Origin: Henriciella mobilis | GTDB lineage: Bacteria; Pseudomonadota; Alphaproteobacteria; Caulobacterales; Hyphomonadaceae | Assembly: GCF_003576315.1 (NCBI RefSeq) | Contig: NZ_QWFZ01000033.1 | Span: 1-64,000 of the forward strand | Length of the DNA: 64,000 nt | Reading direction: 5' to 3' | Shown: positions 52,501 through 59,534 of the stretch, in pieces | Layout of the letters: the number at the start of each line of letters is the position of its first letter | How positions within the stretch are numbered: position 1 is the stretch's first letter | Notes under the pieces: model-generated | What the model saw: only the letters and a program-made list of their open reading frames with translations | Told to the model about the DNA's origin: nothing | Databases searched by the model: none | Position numbers and translations under genes: made by a program

Positions 52501-52543
52501 GACGGCACGGTCTCCGGAATTCTCCTGAGACGCGAAGCAAGCG

Positions 52544-53572
52544 CTATGCCGACTCGCCCATTGCGCGCATCACCGCCCGGCCCGCCGGTTTCGGTTCGCC
52601 GACTTCCCAGCGGTCCTCATCGTTCTTGTGGACGCGGTAGAGGCCCATCTTGCCTTCGAAGTCGTCCCAGTAGGGCTCGTCGAGAAGTTCATAGATGAAG
52701 GCGGCGTCCACGCGGTACTTTTCGCGCATGCTCCGGTAGTAGGCGATGCGCTCGGTCAGCATGCGCGCATTGTCTTCCTCGGTCTCGAACCCGCCGCCGC
52801 CAGCATTGAATTCGGTGATCCAGATCGGCTTGCCATAGCCGGCCAGGGTTTCGAGGAAGCTTTCGCGCACCTGCTCATAGTCATGCCAGATGGTGATGTC
52901 CCATTCGAGGCCATCCTCGACGAAGCGCTCGAAGGCGCCGAGATGGCCCCAGCCAGCAGTGCCGATGGCATATTTCGCATCCGGATCGCCTTCGCGGGCG
53001 CCGTCCAGCAGGCCGGCCAGGGAGGCGGAGACCTTTTCCCAGCGCGGTCCGTAATAGTCGAGCTTGTACATTCCGCCCGCCGGGCCCCACTCGCAGGGGT
53101 ATTGCGTGCCATCGTCGCGCATTTCGCAGGGCTTGATGATGGCGTGGTTCTCCAGCTCATTGCCCAGTTCCCAGATGGCGAACTGGCCGCGATAGCGTCG
53201 CGTGCGCCAGCGGGCGCGATTGTAGCTGTCGCGATAGAGCTGCTCCGGCGTCTTTTCCTTGAGCGGTCCGTCCGGATGGATGATCGGCAGCAGGGTCACG
53301 TCATGCTGGTCGGCAATGGTCTTCAGGCGCGCCATCTTCTCGTCATGCGAGCCGATGCGGTAATGCGTCATGCCAAGCTCGCGCACCAGCCGGATCTGCG
53401 TTTCCAGCGGGATGTCGGGATAGGCCTGGAAGGGGTGGCCGTTGACGCCCCAGATGAGGTCGCCCTCGCGCTTCAGCGGCGTCAGGGCACGGCGGCTGTC
53501 GCCGGCGCATGCGGCCAGCAGGCTTGCCGCGCCGAGCCCGGCCAGGAAGCTGCGTCTGTCTTGTCCTTGCAT
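52544..53572 (-). CDS. Glycoside-hydrolase-like (clan A) TIM-barrel lipoprotein
   Basis: A 342-residue exported protein. The start combines a twin-arginine-like RRSFLAGLGAASLLAACAG with a lipobox cysteine. The barrel shows the two acids of clan-A glycosidases: the acid/base in FAIWELGNELENH and the nucleophile in PIWITEFNAGGGG, with FIYELLDEPYWD further on. It probably cuts a beta-linked polysaccharide; family (GH5/GH39-like) and substrate are open. It reads away from the histidine leader region. Confidence 0.82.
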   Translation of the reverse strand: MQGQDRRSFLAGLGAASLLAACAGDSRRALTPLKREGDLIWGVNGHPFQAYPDIPLETQIRLVRELGMTHYRIGSHDEKMARLKTIADQHDVTLLPIIHPDGPLKEKTPEQLYRDSYNRARWRTRRYRGQFAIWELGNELENHAIIKPCEMRDDGTQYPCEWGPAGGMYKLDYYGPRWEKVSASLAGLLDGAREGDPDAKYAIGTAGWGHLGAFERFVEDGLEWDITIWHDYEQVRESFLETLAGYGKPIWITEFNAGGGGFETEEDNARMLTERIAYYRSMREKYRVDAAFIYELLDEPYWDDFEGKMGLYRVHKNDEDRWEVGEPKPAGRAVMRAMGESA

Positions 53573-53625
53573 CCCAGGGAGTATCAACCGTGCGGCCCGG
53601 CTTGGAAAGGCGATTCCCCTCAGAC

Positions 53626-53654
53626 TTGACTTTGGCCCGGCGCCTGCATATCCA
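53626..53654 (+). promoter_or_regulatory. Promoter of the histidine leader and hisS operon
   Basis: TTGACT (53626-53631) and TATCCA (53649-53654) are 17 bp apart. Transcription would begin near 53661, only about three bases before the leader-peptide ATG, so the leader mRNA would be practically leaderless. Confidence 0.6.
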
Positions 53655-53663
53655 CCGCCCACA

Positions 53664-53702
53664 ATGAACACGACGCTGCATCACCATCATCACCACGCGT
53701 GA
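53664..53702 (+). CDS. hisL: Histidine leader peptide (attenuator ORF)
   Basis: A 12-codon frame, MNTTLHHHHHHA, holds six consecutive histidine codons (three CAT, three CAC) right before Ala and the stop. It lies 180 bp before hisS, the first gene of a hisS-hisZ-hisG operon. Six His codons by chance are very unlikely here, and the position is exactly that of an attenuation leader. Ribosome stalling at these codons under histidyl-tRNA shortage would change folding of the RNA behind it. Confidence 0.9.
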   Translation: MNTTLHHHHHHA

Positions 53703-53755
53703 CGCGCCGCACGAGGCGCGAACCGGTCCGGCTGCGCCTCTCTCCAAGTGTTCAT
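53664..53755 (+). promoter_or_regulatory. Histidine attenuator with alternative RNA hairpins
   Basis: Hairpin A: CGCGCC (53703-53708) with GGCGCG (53715-53720), directly after the leader stop codon. Hairpin B: GAGGCGC (53713-53719) with GCGCCTC (53734-53740). They share 53715-53719 and exclude each other. GTGTTCAT (53748-53755) is also complementary to ATGAACAC at the leader start (53664-53671). No clean T run follows hairpin B, so the terminating step may need Rho or be translational. The 53573-53881 interval holds no other gene. Confidence 0.65.
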
Positions 53756-53881
53756 CTTCTACTCATTGAACCGCCAGAGGCAGACGCCGGATGTCCCGGT
53801 CTCGCGCCTTGTCCAGCGCGCCCGCTTCACACTGGCACCGGCTTCGTCTAAGCGGGGCCGGGCTGAACAGACAGGACGAGC

Positions 53882-55372
53882 ATGAGCAAGAAGAAACAAG
53901 ACCCGGATGCTCCCAAGAGCGGCAAGGACCTCGCCCGCAAGCCACGCGGCTTTCCCGACCGGCGCGAGGCGCTCATCCATGCCCAGGGCGAGATGATCGA
54001 CCGGGTCACAGCCGTCTATCGCCGCTGGGGCTTTGAGGCGCTGGACACCGGCGCATTCGAATATGCCGACGCGCTCGGCAAGTTCCTGCCCGATGATGAC
54101 CGCCCGAATGCCGGGGTCTTCTCGCTCCAGGACGATGACGAACAGTGGATCTCGCTGCGCTATGACCTGACGGCGCCGCTTGCGCGCTTTGCGGCCGAGA
54201 ACTGGCAGACGCTGCCCAAGCCCTTCCGCCGCTATGCCGCCGGGCCGGTCTGGCGCAATGAAAAGCCGGGGCCAGGCCGCTTCCGGGAGTTCCTGCAATG
54301 TGATGCCGACACGGTCGGTGCGGCTGGCGCGCATGCCGATGCGGAGATGGTCGCCATGGCCGCTGAGGCGATGCGGGCCGCCGGGGCAGGCGATGGCGAG
54401 TTCGCCGTCCGTGTGAACACGCGCCGCCTGCTGAATGCCGTGCTGGACGGCGTCGGCGCCAATTCGGATGCCGCGCGCCTGACAATCCTGCGCGCGCTCG
54501 ACAAGCTCGACCGGCTTGGCGAGGACGGCGTGAAGCTTCTCCTCGGGCCAGGCCGTGAGGATGAGAGCGGCGACTTCACCAAGGGCGCAGGCCTTGATGC
54601 AGGCAGCATCGACAAGGTCATGGCTTTCGCGCAGGCCGGGCGGGCGACGCGCGGCGATACGCTGGAAGCGCTGGGCCGGGCGGTCGGCACGGGCGAGGAA
54701 GCGTCGGCTGGGCTCGATGAACTCGCCGCCATTGCGCGCGGGCTGGAAGCCTTTGGCTGCCCGGACAGCGATGTCCTGTTCGACCCGTCCGTTGTGCGCG
54801 GACTGGAATACTATACCGGCCCTGTCTTCGAGGCCGAGCTCCTGAAAGAGACGGTCGACGAGGATGGCAATGTGGTGCGCATCGGCTCGGTCGGCGGGGG
54901 CGGGCGCTATGACGATCTCGTTGCGCGCTTCACCGGAGAAAAAGTGCCCGCGACCGGCTTCTCGGTCGGCATCTCGCGGCTGGCGACGGCCTTTGCGATT
55001 TCAGGTGACATTGAAGCCCTCAACGGCCCGGTCGTTGTGCTCAACCTCAACCGGGACGATCCGACCGAAGCGCTGAAACTAGCGACCGAACTTCGCGCCG
55101 CTGGTATCCGCGCTGAGGCCTATATGGGCTCGTCGGGCATGCGCCCGCAGATGAAGTATGCCGACCGGCGCGGCGCGCCCGTTGCGGTCATGGTTGGTGA
55201 GGACGAGATCGCCAAGGGCGTCGTCACCATCAAGGACCTGAAAGAAGGCGCCAAACAGGCCAAGGCGATCAAGTCCAACGAGGAATACCGCGAAGCCCGC
55301 CCCGGCCAGTTCGAAGCGCCCCGCGCCGAAATGGTCGCCCGCATTCGTGAGATTGTGGAGGCGGCGGAATGA
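53882..55372 (+). CDS. hisS: Histidyl-tRNA synthetase
   Basis: A 496-residue class-II aminoacyl-tRNA synthetase, the alphaproteobacterial long type. Motif 2 is VWRNEKPGPGRFREFLQCDAD, given here in part as RNEKPGPGRFREFLQ; the histidine-binding segment is GLEYYTGPVFEAELL; motif 3 is TGFSVGISRLATAF. The C-terminal anticodon-binding domain follows (VVVLNLNRDDPTEALKLATEL). It charges tRNA-His. Its stop overlaps the hisZ start by four bases. Control by the histidine leader would be direct feedback on charging. Confidence 0.96.
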   Translation: MSKKKQDPDAPKSGKDLARKPRGFPDRREALIHAQGEMIDRVTAVYRRWGFEALDTGAFEYADALGKFLPDDDRPNAGVFSLQDDDEQWISLRYDLTAPLARFAAENWQTLPKPFRRYAAGPVWRNEKPGPGRFREFLQCDADTVGAAGAHADAEMVAMAAEAMRAAGAGDGEFAVRVNTRRLLNAVLDGVGANSDAARLTILRALDKLDRLGEDGVKLLLGPGREDESGDFTKGAGLDAGSIDKVMAFAQAGRATRGDTLEALGRAVGTGEEASAGLDELAAIARGLEAFGCPDSDVLFDPSVVRGLEYYTGPVFEAELLKETVDEDGNVVRIGSVGGGGRYDDLVARFTGEKVPATGFSVGISRLATAFAISGDIEALNGPVVVLNLNRDDPTEALKLATELRAAGIRAEAYMGSSGMRPQMKYADRRGAPVAVMVGEDEIAKGVVTIKDLKEGAKQAKAIKSNEEYREARPGQFEAPRAEMVARIREIVEAAE

Positions 55373-56469
55373 GCACGCCTCAGGATATCTTCGCCCGCCT
55401 CGGTGGCGAGCTTTGTGACCCGCCCATCGTTATGCCGGCGAACCAGCCGCTGGAGCTCTCCGGCGAGGCGGTGCGCGCGCGCCTCTGCGTCTTCGTCGGC
55501 GAGAATGGCGAGGAATGTGCGCTCCGCCCTGACCTCACCCTGCCGCTCGCCATCGCGCAGGCTGAAGCCGGGGTCTCCGGCGAGACGGTGAAGCGCTACG
55601 CCGCGCGGGCTTTCCGCCTGCCCGCCGTGGCGAGCGATCCGGTCGAGTTCACCCAGGTCGGCTTTGAGCGCTATGGCGCACCGTCCACGGCAGAGACCGA
55701 CGCGGAAGCCTTCGCGCTGGTCTGCGAGGCGGCGGCGTCCTCTGGTGTCACCGAGAGCGAGACGCGCATGGGCGATCTTGCGGTCTTCCCGGCCTTTGTC
55801 GATGCGCTGGGCCTCGCGCCCGGCCTCGCCGAAGCGCTGAAGCGCGCCTTCCGCCAGGTGGGCGGCGTCTCTGCGCTGCTCAAGGCGAAGCCGAAACAGG
55901 CGGCGCATGGACTCGCTGCCCGCCTCAAGGGGGCGAGCGCTGCCGAAGCCAAGGCGATTGTCGCCGATATCTTCGCGCTGTCCGGCATCCAGCCGCAGGG
56001 CACTCGCAGCATCGACGAAATCGTCGAGGGCCTGCTCGCCCAGGCGGCCGACGCCGAACATGGCGGCGCGCCGGACCTTGCCCGCCAGACGCTGGAATCG
56101 GTCATGGCCGTCGACTGCGCGCCCGAACAGGCGGCAGACGCGCTGCTCGCCATTGCCAGACAAGCCGGTATTGACGGGGTCGAGCCGGTGCTGACCCGCC
56201 TCGATGCGCGGGTTGCCAGAATGCGCGAGGCAGCGCCCGCTTTCATGCAGGCCGCCCGCTTCGGCACGCCCTTCGGGCGGCGCTTCAACTATTATGACGG
56301 CTTTCTGTTCGAACTCTTCCGGCCGGGTGAATCCTCCGGACGGCGGCCGTTCGGGGCCGGTGGGCGCTATGACACGCTGCTGTCCAAGCTGTCGAACGGG
56401 GCGGTCGATGCCAGTGCGATTGGCGGTGTGGTCCGGCCCGACCGGCTGAATGGGGGAGACAGGCCATGA
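55369..56469 (+). CDS. hisZ: ATP phosphoribosyltransferase regulatory subunit HisZ
   Basis: A 366-residue HisRS-like protein without a tRNA-binding domain. It shows a degenerate synthetase core: ALRPDLTLPLAIAQAEA, YAARAFRLPAVASDPVEFTQVGFE (in part) and the late FNYYDGFLFELFRPGESSGRRPFGAGGRYD (in part). HisZ binds HisG and is needed for catalysis and histidine feedback in the short-HisG system. It overlaps hisS and hisG by four bases each. Confidence 0.93.
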   Translation: MSTPQDIFARLGGELCDPPIVMPANQPLELSGEAVRARLCVFVGENGEECALRPDLTLPLAIAQAEAGVSGETVKRYAARAFRLPAVASDPVEFTQVGFERYGAPSTAETDAEAFALVCEAAASSGVTESETRMGDLAVFPAFVDALGLAPGLAEALKRAFRQVGGVSALLKAKPKQAAHGLAARLKGASAAEAKAIVADIFALSGIQPQGTRSIDEIVEGLLAQAADAEHGGAPDLARQTLESVMAVDCAPEQAADALLAIARQAGIDGVEPVLTRLDARVARMREAAPAFMQAARFGTPFGRRFNYYDGFLFELFRPGESSGRRPFGAGGRYDTLLSKLSNGAVDASAIGGVVRPDRLNGGDRP

Positions 56470-57410
56470 CCCGGCTGACGATTGCAATCCCGTCCAAGGG
56501 ACGGCTCAAGGACAATGCCGAAGCCTGGTTCTCGAAAGCGGGCTTTTCACTGAAGCAGGCCGGCGGCGAACGCGGCTATACCGCTGAGCTGAAAGGCCTG
56601 CCCGAAGCAGACGTCCTGCTATTGTCGGCGCGTGAGATCGCGCAGGGGCTGATCGACGGCGCTTTTCATATCGGCGTGACGGGCGAGGACCTTCTGAACG
56701 ATCTCTCCGCCGACCTGCCTCGCGATGCGTCGGTGATCAAGCAGCTCGGCTTTGGCGGCGCAGACGTGGTCGTTGCGGTCCCGGCCGCATGGCTCGACGT
56801 GAACACGATGAGCGACCTTGAAGCGGCCGGCGCGCGGTTCCGCCAGCGTCATGGCCGGCGCATGAAGGTCGCGACCAAGTATCTGCGCCTGACGCGGAAT
56901 TTCTTCGCGGCAAAGTCGGTCGGCGAGTACCGGCTGGTGGAAAGCGCGGGCGCGACCGAGGCGGCGCCGAGTTCCGGACAGGCGGAAGTGATCGTCGACA
57001 TCACATCGAGCGGCGCGACGCTGAAGGCCAACTCGCTGAAGGTGCTCGACGATGGGGTGATCCTGAAAAGCCAGGCCGCGCTCACCGGATCGCTCAAGGC
57101 CGACTGGTCACAGGAAGCGCTCGGTGCACTGGAGAAACTTCTCTCATCTGTCGAGGCCGTGGAAACGGCGGATGCGACTCGCATGCTGGTCGCGGCGAAT
57201 CCCATTTCTGATAGCGTTATCAAGGCTGAAGGAATGACACCTGTTTCGGCAACTTCTGTTCTTTCGCCTTCCTATGCCGCGGTAAAAAATGCCCGGGCGA
57301 TCGCTGAATCCGGGGCCGGTCCAGTCACAATCTTGCGCACAGACTTCATTTTTGACCAGGAAACACCCTCATTTAAGAAGTTTGTTACCAATCTGAAATC
57401 GGTCGCTTGA
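56466..57410 (+). CDS. hisG: ATP phosphoribosyltransferase catalytic subunit HisG, extended
   Basis: The first enzyme of histidine synthesis (ATP + PRPP to phosphoribosyl-ATP). Motifs: AIPSKGRLKDNAEAWF, HIGVTGEDLLNDL, and the PRPP loop VIVDITSSGATLKANSLKVL. At 314 residues it is about 90 longer than the short HisG normally paired with HisZ. The extra C-terminal part (from about 225, AVETADATRMLVAAN onwards) does not look like the usual ACT-like regulatory domain. It ends the operon before a terminator. Confidence 0.93.
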   Translation: MTRLTIAIPSKGRLKDNAEAWFSKAGFSLKQAGGERGYTAELKGLPEADVLLLSAREIAQGLIDGAFHIGVTGEDLLNDLSADLPRDASVIKQLGFGGADVVVAVPAAWLDVNTMSDLEAAGARFRQRHGRRMKVATKYLRLTRNFFAAKSVGEYRLVESAGATEAAPSSGQAEVIVDITSSGATLKANSLKVLDDGVILKSQAALTGSLKADWSQEALGALEKLLSSVEAVETADATRMLVAANPISDSVIKAEGMTPVSATSVLSPSYAAVKNARAIAESGAGPVTILRTDFIFDQETPSFKKFVTNLKSVA

Positions 57411-57440
57411 CAATGTGACACAAAAAAGGCGATACAGGTT

Positions 57441-57469
57441 TTGCAAGTTTCTGGGAGGAAACGCTGCAA
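57441..57469 (+). ncRNA. Stem-loop with GGGAG loop in the hisG 3' region
   Basis: TTGCA-A-GTTTC, loop TGGGAG, GAAAC-GC-TGCAA. Together with the terminator at 57481 it makes a compact 3'-UTR structure that could be released as a small RNA. On the other strand the loop reads CTCCCA, an anti-Shine-Dalgarno-like sequence. Function unproven. Confidence 0.35.
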
Positions 57470-57480
57470 GAACTCTTACA

Positions 57481-57510
57481 GGCGCGGCTTGATAGCCGCG
57501 CCAATTTTTT
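57481..57510 (+). terminator. Rho-independent terminator of the his operon
   Basis: A perfect 8-bp stem, GGCGCGGC/GCCGCGCC, with a 6-nt loop is followed by AA and six T residues, 70 bp after the hisG stop codon. Confidence 0.93.
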
Positions 57511-57651
57511 ATCCGGTCTCCGCCTATTTCGCCGTTTTGACGCTGACGACTTGCGAGCCGGTTTTCCTGTTTCTCCAGCGCATATTGTGCGGCTTTGAGT
57601 GCCGACAAGGGCAAATCGACCGATTGCCCTGAATATAATGTCGCAGCCAAG

Positions 57652-57674
57652 AAAAAAGGGCCCTTTCGGGCCCC
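57652..57674 (-). terminator. Terminator of the small-RNA candidate
   Basis: GGGGCCC, GAAA tetraloop, GGGCCC, then six T residues, read on the minus strand. Part of the RNA described at 57652-57765. Confidence 0.9.
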
Positions 57675-57765
57675 AAGCATAGGAGTTTCTCTGGGAGTGG
57701 AGCCCGACTGGCGGCTCAGGGTCAGGGCGTCAGGGTATCGCCAGCCGGGCTCTCTTTTCTTATTG
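57652..57765 (-). ncRNA. Candidate structured small RNA
   Basis: On the minus strand a strong promoter is followed by a 14-bp stem (57739-57752 with 57700-57713, one G-U pair) whose 25-nt loop holds three CCCTGA copies. Next come a CU-rich single strand with ACTCCCAGAG and a terminator hairpin GGGGCCC-GAAA-GGGCCC with six T residues. No convincing protein frame exists: a longer minus frame crosses it but would start before the predicted transcript. I do not recognise a named family. The loops could pair with ribosome-binding sites. Confidence 0.7.
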
Positions 57766-57771
57766 TTAGTC

Positions 57772-57799
57772 AATATAGACTCTTATCGAAAAACGTCAA
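57772..57799 (-). promoter_or_regulatory. Promoter of the small-RNA candidate
   Basis: On the minus strand, TTGACG (57799-57794), a 16-bp spacer and TATATT (57777-57772). Both boxes match the sigma-70 consensus at five of six positions. Confidence 0.75.
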
Positions 57800-57816
57800 G
57801 GCCTTATCGAAAAACG
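57782..57816. repeat. 14-bp direct repeat over the small-RNA promoter
   Basis: CTTATCGAAAAACG occurs at 57782-57795 and 57803-57816, exactly identical and 21 bp apart, which puts both copies on the same DNA face. One copy covers the spacer and half of the -35 box, the other lies just upstream. This is the arrangement of a regulator-binding site. Confidence 0.8.
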
Positions 57817-58064
57817 ATTCTTACAAATGCGTTAGCTGTTGCCACTGCAATCGTCAGGCAGGGCAGATAGGCAGTCCGGGAGCCGCTGGCTAGAGGCGGG
57901 ATGTCATGGCGCCCATGCATAATTGCATTTGCAACCAGTTGTGGCATTTCTTCCAGACCGACAGCATTCCCTGTCCGCGGTATAGGGGCCTCGTGTTGAC
58001 TTTGGCACCGGCCCCAGCCATGCGGATGGCTTCGCTGGCAAGATAAACATTGGAGTTTCAAGAC

Positions 58065-59255
58065 ATGTCAGATCCGCGCGCCCACATCATGCCCGTCTAC
58101 GCACCGCCGTCAGAAGTGTTTGTGCGAGGCGAGGGCGTGCGCCTCTATACCGAAGAGGGCGCCGAGTATCTCGACTTCATCGCCGGCATCGCCGTCAATG
58201 CGCTCGGCCATTCGCACCCGAAACTGGTTGAGGCGCTCACCGAGCAGGGCAAGAAGCTCTGGCACCTGTCGAACATGTTCCGCGTGCCGGCTGGCGAGCA
58301 ACTGGCCGACAAGATCTGTGCCCGCACCTTCGCCGACCGGGTCTTCTTCACCAACTCCGGCACCGAGGCGGTCGAGTGCGCACTCAAGGCGGCGCGCAAG
58401 TATCACTGGTCCAAGGGCGATGAGGAGCGCATCGAATTCGTCACCTTCACGGGCGCCTTCCATGGCCGCTCACTCGGCGCGATCAATGCTGGCGGCAATC
58501 CGAAATACCTGGAAGGCTTCGGCCCGCCAATCGAAGGCTTCACCCAGATCGAGTGGGGCGACCACGACGCGCTTGATGCGGCCGTGACCGACAAGACGGC
58601 GGCCGTCTTCGTCGAGCCAGTACAGGGCGAGGGCGGCGTGCGCGCCATGCCGGAAGAATGCCTGACCGGTCTGCGCAAGCTCTGTGACGAGCGCGGCGCA
58701 CTGCTCATCTATGACGAGATCCAGTGCGGCATGGGCCGGACCGGGCAGCTCTTCGCCTTCGAGTGGGCCGAGAATGCCCAGCCGGACATCATGTGCCTCG
58801 CCAAGGGTATCGGCGGTGGCTTCCCGCTCGGCGCCTGCCTGATGACTGAGGAGGTTGGCCTGCCGATGCAGCCGGGCTCGCACGGGTCGACCTATGGCGG
58901 CAACCCGCTCGCCATGGCCGTCGGCAATGCGGTCTGGGACATTATCTCTGACGAGGCCTTCCTGGCTGAGGTACGCCGCGTTTCCGGCACGGTTGCGCAG
59001 GGGCTGAAGAGCCTAGCCGACAGCCACCCCGACAAGGTCGACTCTGTAACCGGCAAGGGCCTGCTGACCGGCCTGAAGCTCAAGGCCGCGCCGAAACCGG
59101 TCCAGAATGCCTGCCGCGAGAAGAACCTGCTCGTCGGTGTCGCGGGCGCCAACGTCTTGCGCCTCGCACCGCCACTGATCATCTCCGATGAAGATGTGCG
59201 CGAAGCCGTCGGCGTCATCGACCAGGCGCTCTCCGATTGGGAGATGGAGGGGTAG
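58065..59255 (+). CDS. argD: Acetylornithine/succinyldiaminopimelate aminotransferase family (ArgD-like)
   Basis: A 396-residue class-III PLP aminotransferase. The PLP pocket is seen in FFTNSGTEAVECALKAARKY, FHGRSLGAINAGGNP, LLIYDEIQCGMGRTG and the Schiff-base lysine in CLAKGIGGGFPLGA. Length and motifs suit ArgD. It would make N-acetylornithine for arginine synthesis and may also serve lysine synthesis. The ATG at 58065 has GGAG nine bases before it. The 5' region carries TTGACT (57996-58001) and a small hairpin AGCCAT-GCGG-ATGGCT (58016-58031). Confidence 0.92.
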   Translation: MSDPRAHIMPVYAPPSEVFVRGEGVRLYTEEGAEYLDFIAGIAVNALGHSHPKLVEALTEQGKKLWHLSNMFRVPAGEQLADKICARTFADRVFFTNSGTEAVECALKAARKYHWSKGDEERIEFVTFTGAFHGRSLGAINAGGNPKYLEGFGPPIEGFTQIEWGDHDALDAAVTDKTAAVFVEPVQGEGGVRAMPEECLTGLRKLCDERGALLIYDEIQCGMGRTGQLFAFEWAENAQPDIMCLAKGIGGGFPLGACLMTEEVGLPMQPGSHGSTYGGNPLAMAVGNAVWDIISDEAFLAEVRRVSGTVAQGLKSLADSHPDKVDSVTGKGLLTGLKLKAAPKPVQNACREKNLLVGVAGANVLRLAPPLIISDEDVREAVGVIDQALSDWEMEG

Positions 59256-59260
59256 GCCGA

Positions 59261-59491
59261 GTGCTCGCTCTTCGATTGCTACTCTACGTAGTAAGCTGCT
59301 TTGCTATTGGAACGTCGGCTGGCATTGCTGTTTACTGGATCAACGTATGTCAGAGCGTTTGCATATCATCTGAGTCGTTGTTTTTTGGTGTGGTGTTAGG
59401 CGGTGCTTTTTCCTTCATAGGGTCGACTTATGTCGGATGGGGCCTGATGACGAAGGCGAGGAAACAGCCGAAAAAAAGCCGGCACCCCTGA
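59261..59491 (+). CDS. Small two-helix membrane protein downstream of argD
   Basis: A 76-residue protein starting at GTG (59261), five bases after the argD stop codon, with GGAGGGG upstream. It has two membrane helices (LLLYVVSCFAIGTSAGIAVYW and FFGVVLGGAFSFIGSTYVGW), cysteines in the loop, and a basic tail. The coding bases are less G+C-rich than those of argD. Family unknown; possibly recently acquired. Confidence 0.55.
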   Translation: MLALRLLLYVVSCFAIGTSAGIAVYWINVCQSVCISSESLFFGVVLGGAFSFIGSTYVGWGLMTKARKQPKKSRHP

Positions 59492-59506
59492 CAAGGTGCC
59501 GGCTTT
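59471..59506 (-). terminator. Bidirectional terminator between argD region and acyl-CoA dehydrogenase
   Basis: A perfect 12-bp stem AAAGCCGGCACC/GGTGCCGGCTTT with an 8-nt loop. On the minus strand it runs into seven T residues and ends the dehydrogenase gene; on the plus strand only TTTCTG follows. Confidence 0.9.
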
Positions 59507-59534
59507 CTGTCGATGAAGGGTTTGGAGGGAGGTC

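Noticed and set aside
57634-57755. A plus-strand small RNA using the perfect TATAAT at 57634-57639 and the hairpin 57700-57752 as terminator
   Set aside because: There is no adequate -35 box and the tail TCTTTTCTT is weaker than the minus-strand terminator; kept only as an alternative orientation.
57369-57773. A 134-codon minus-strand frame across the small-RNA candidate and the his terminator
   Set aside because: Its TTG start lies upstream of the predicted transcript start, it runs through two terminators, and no domain is visible.
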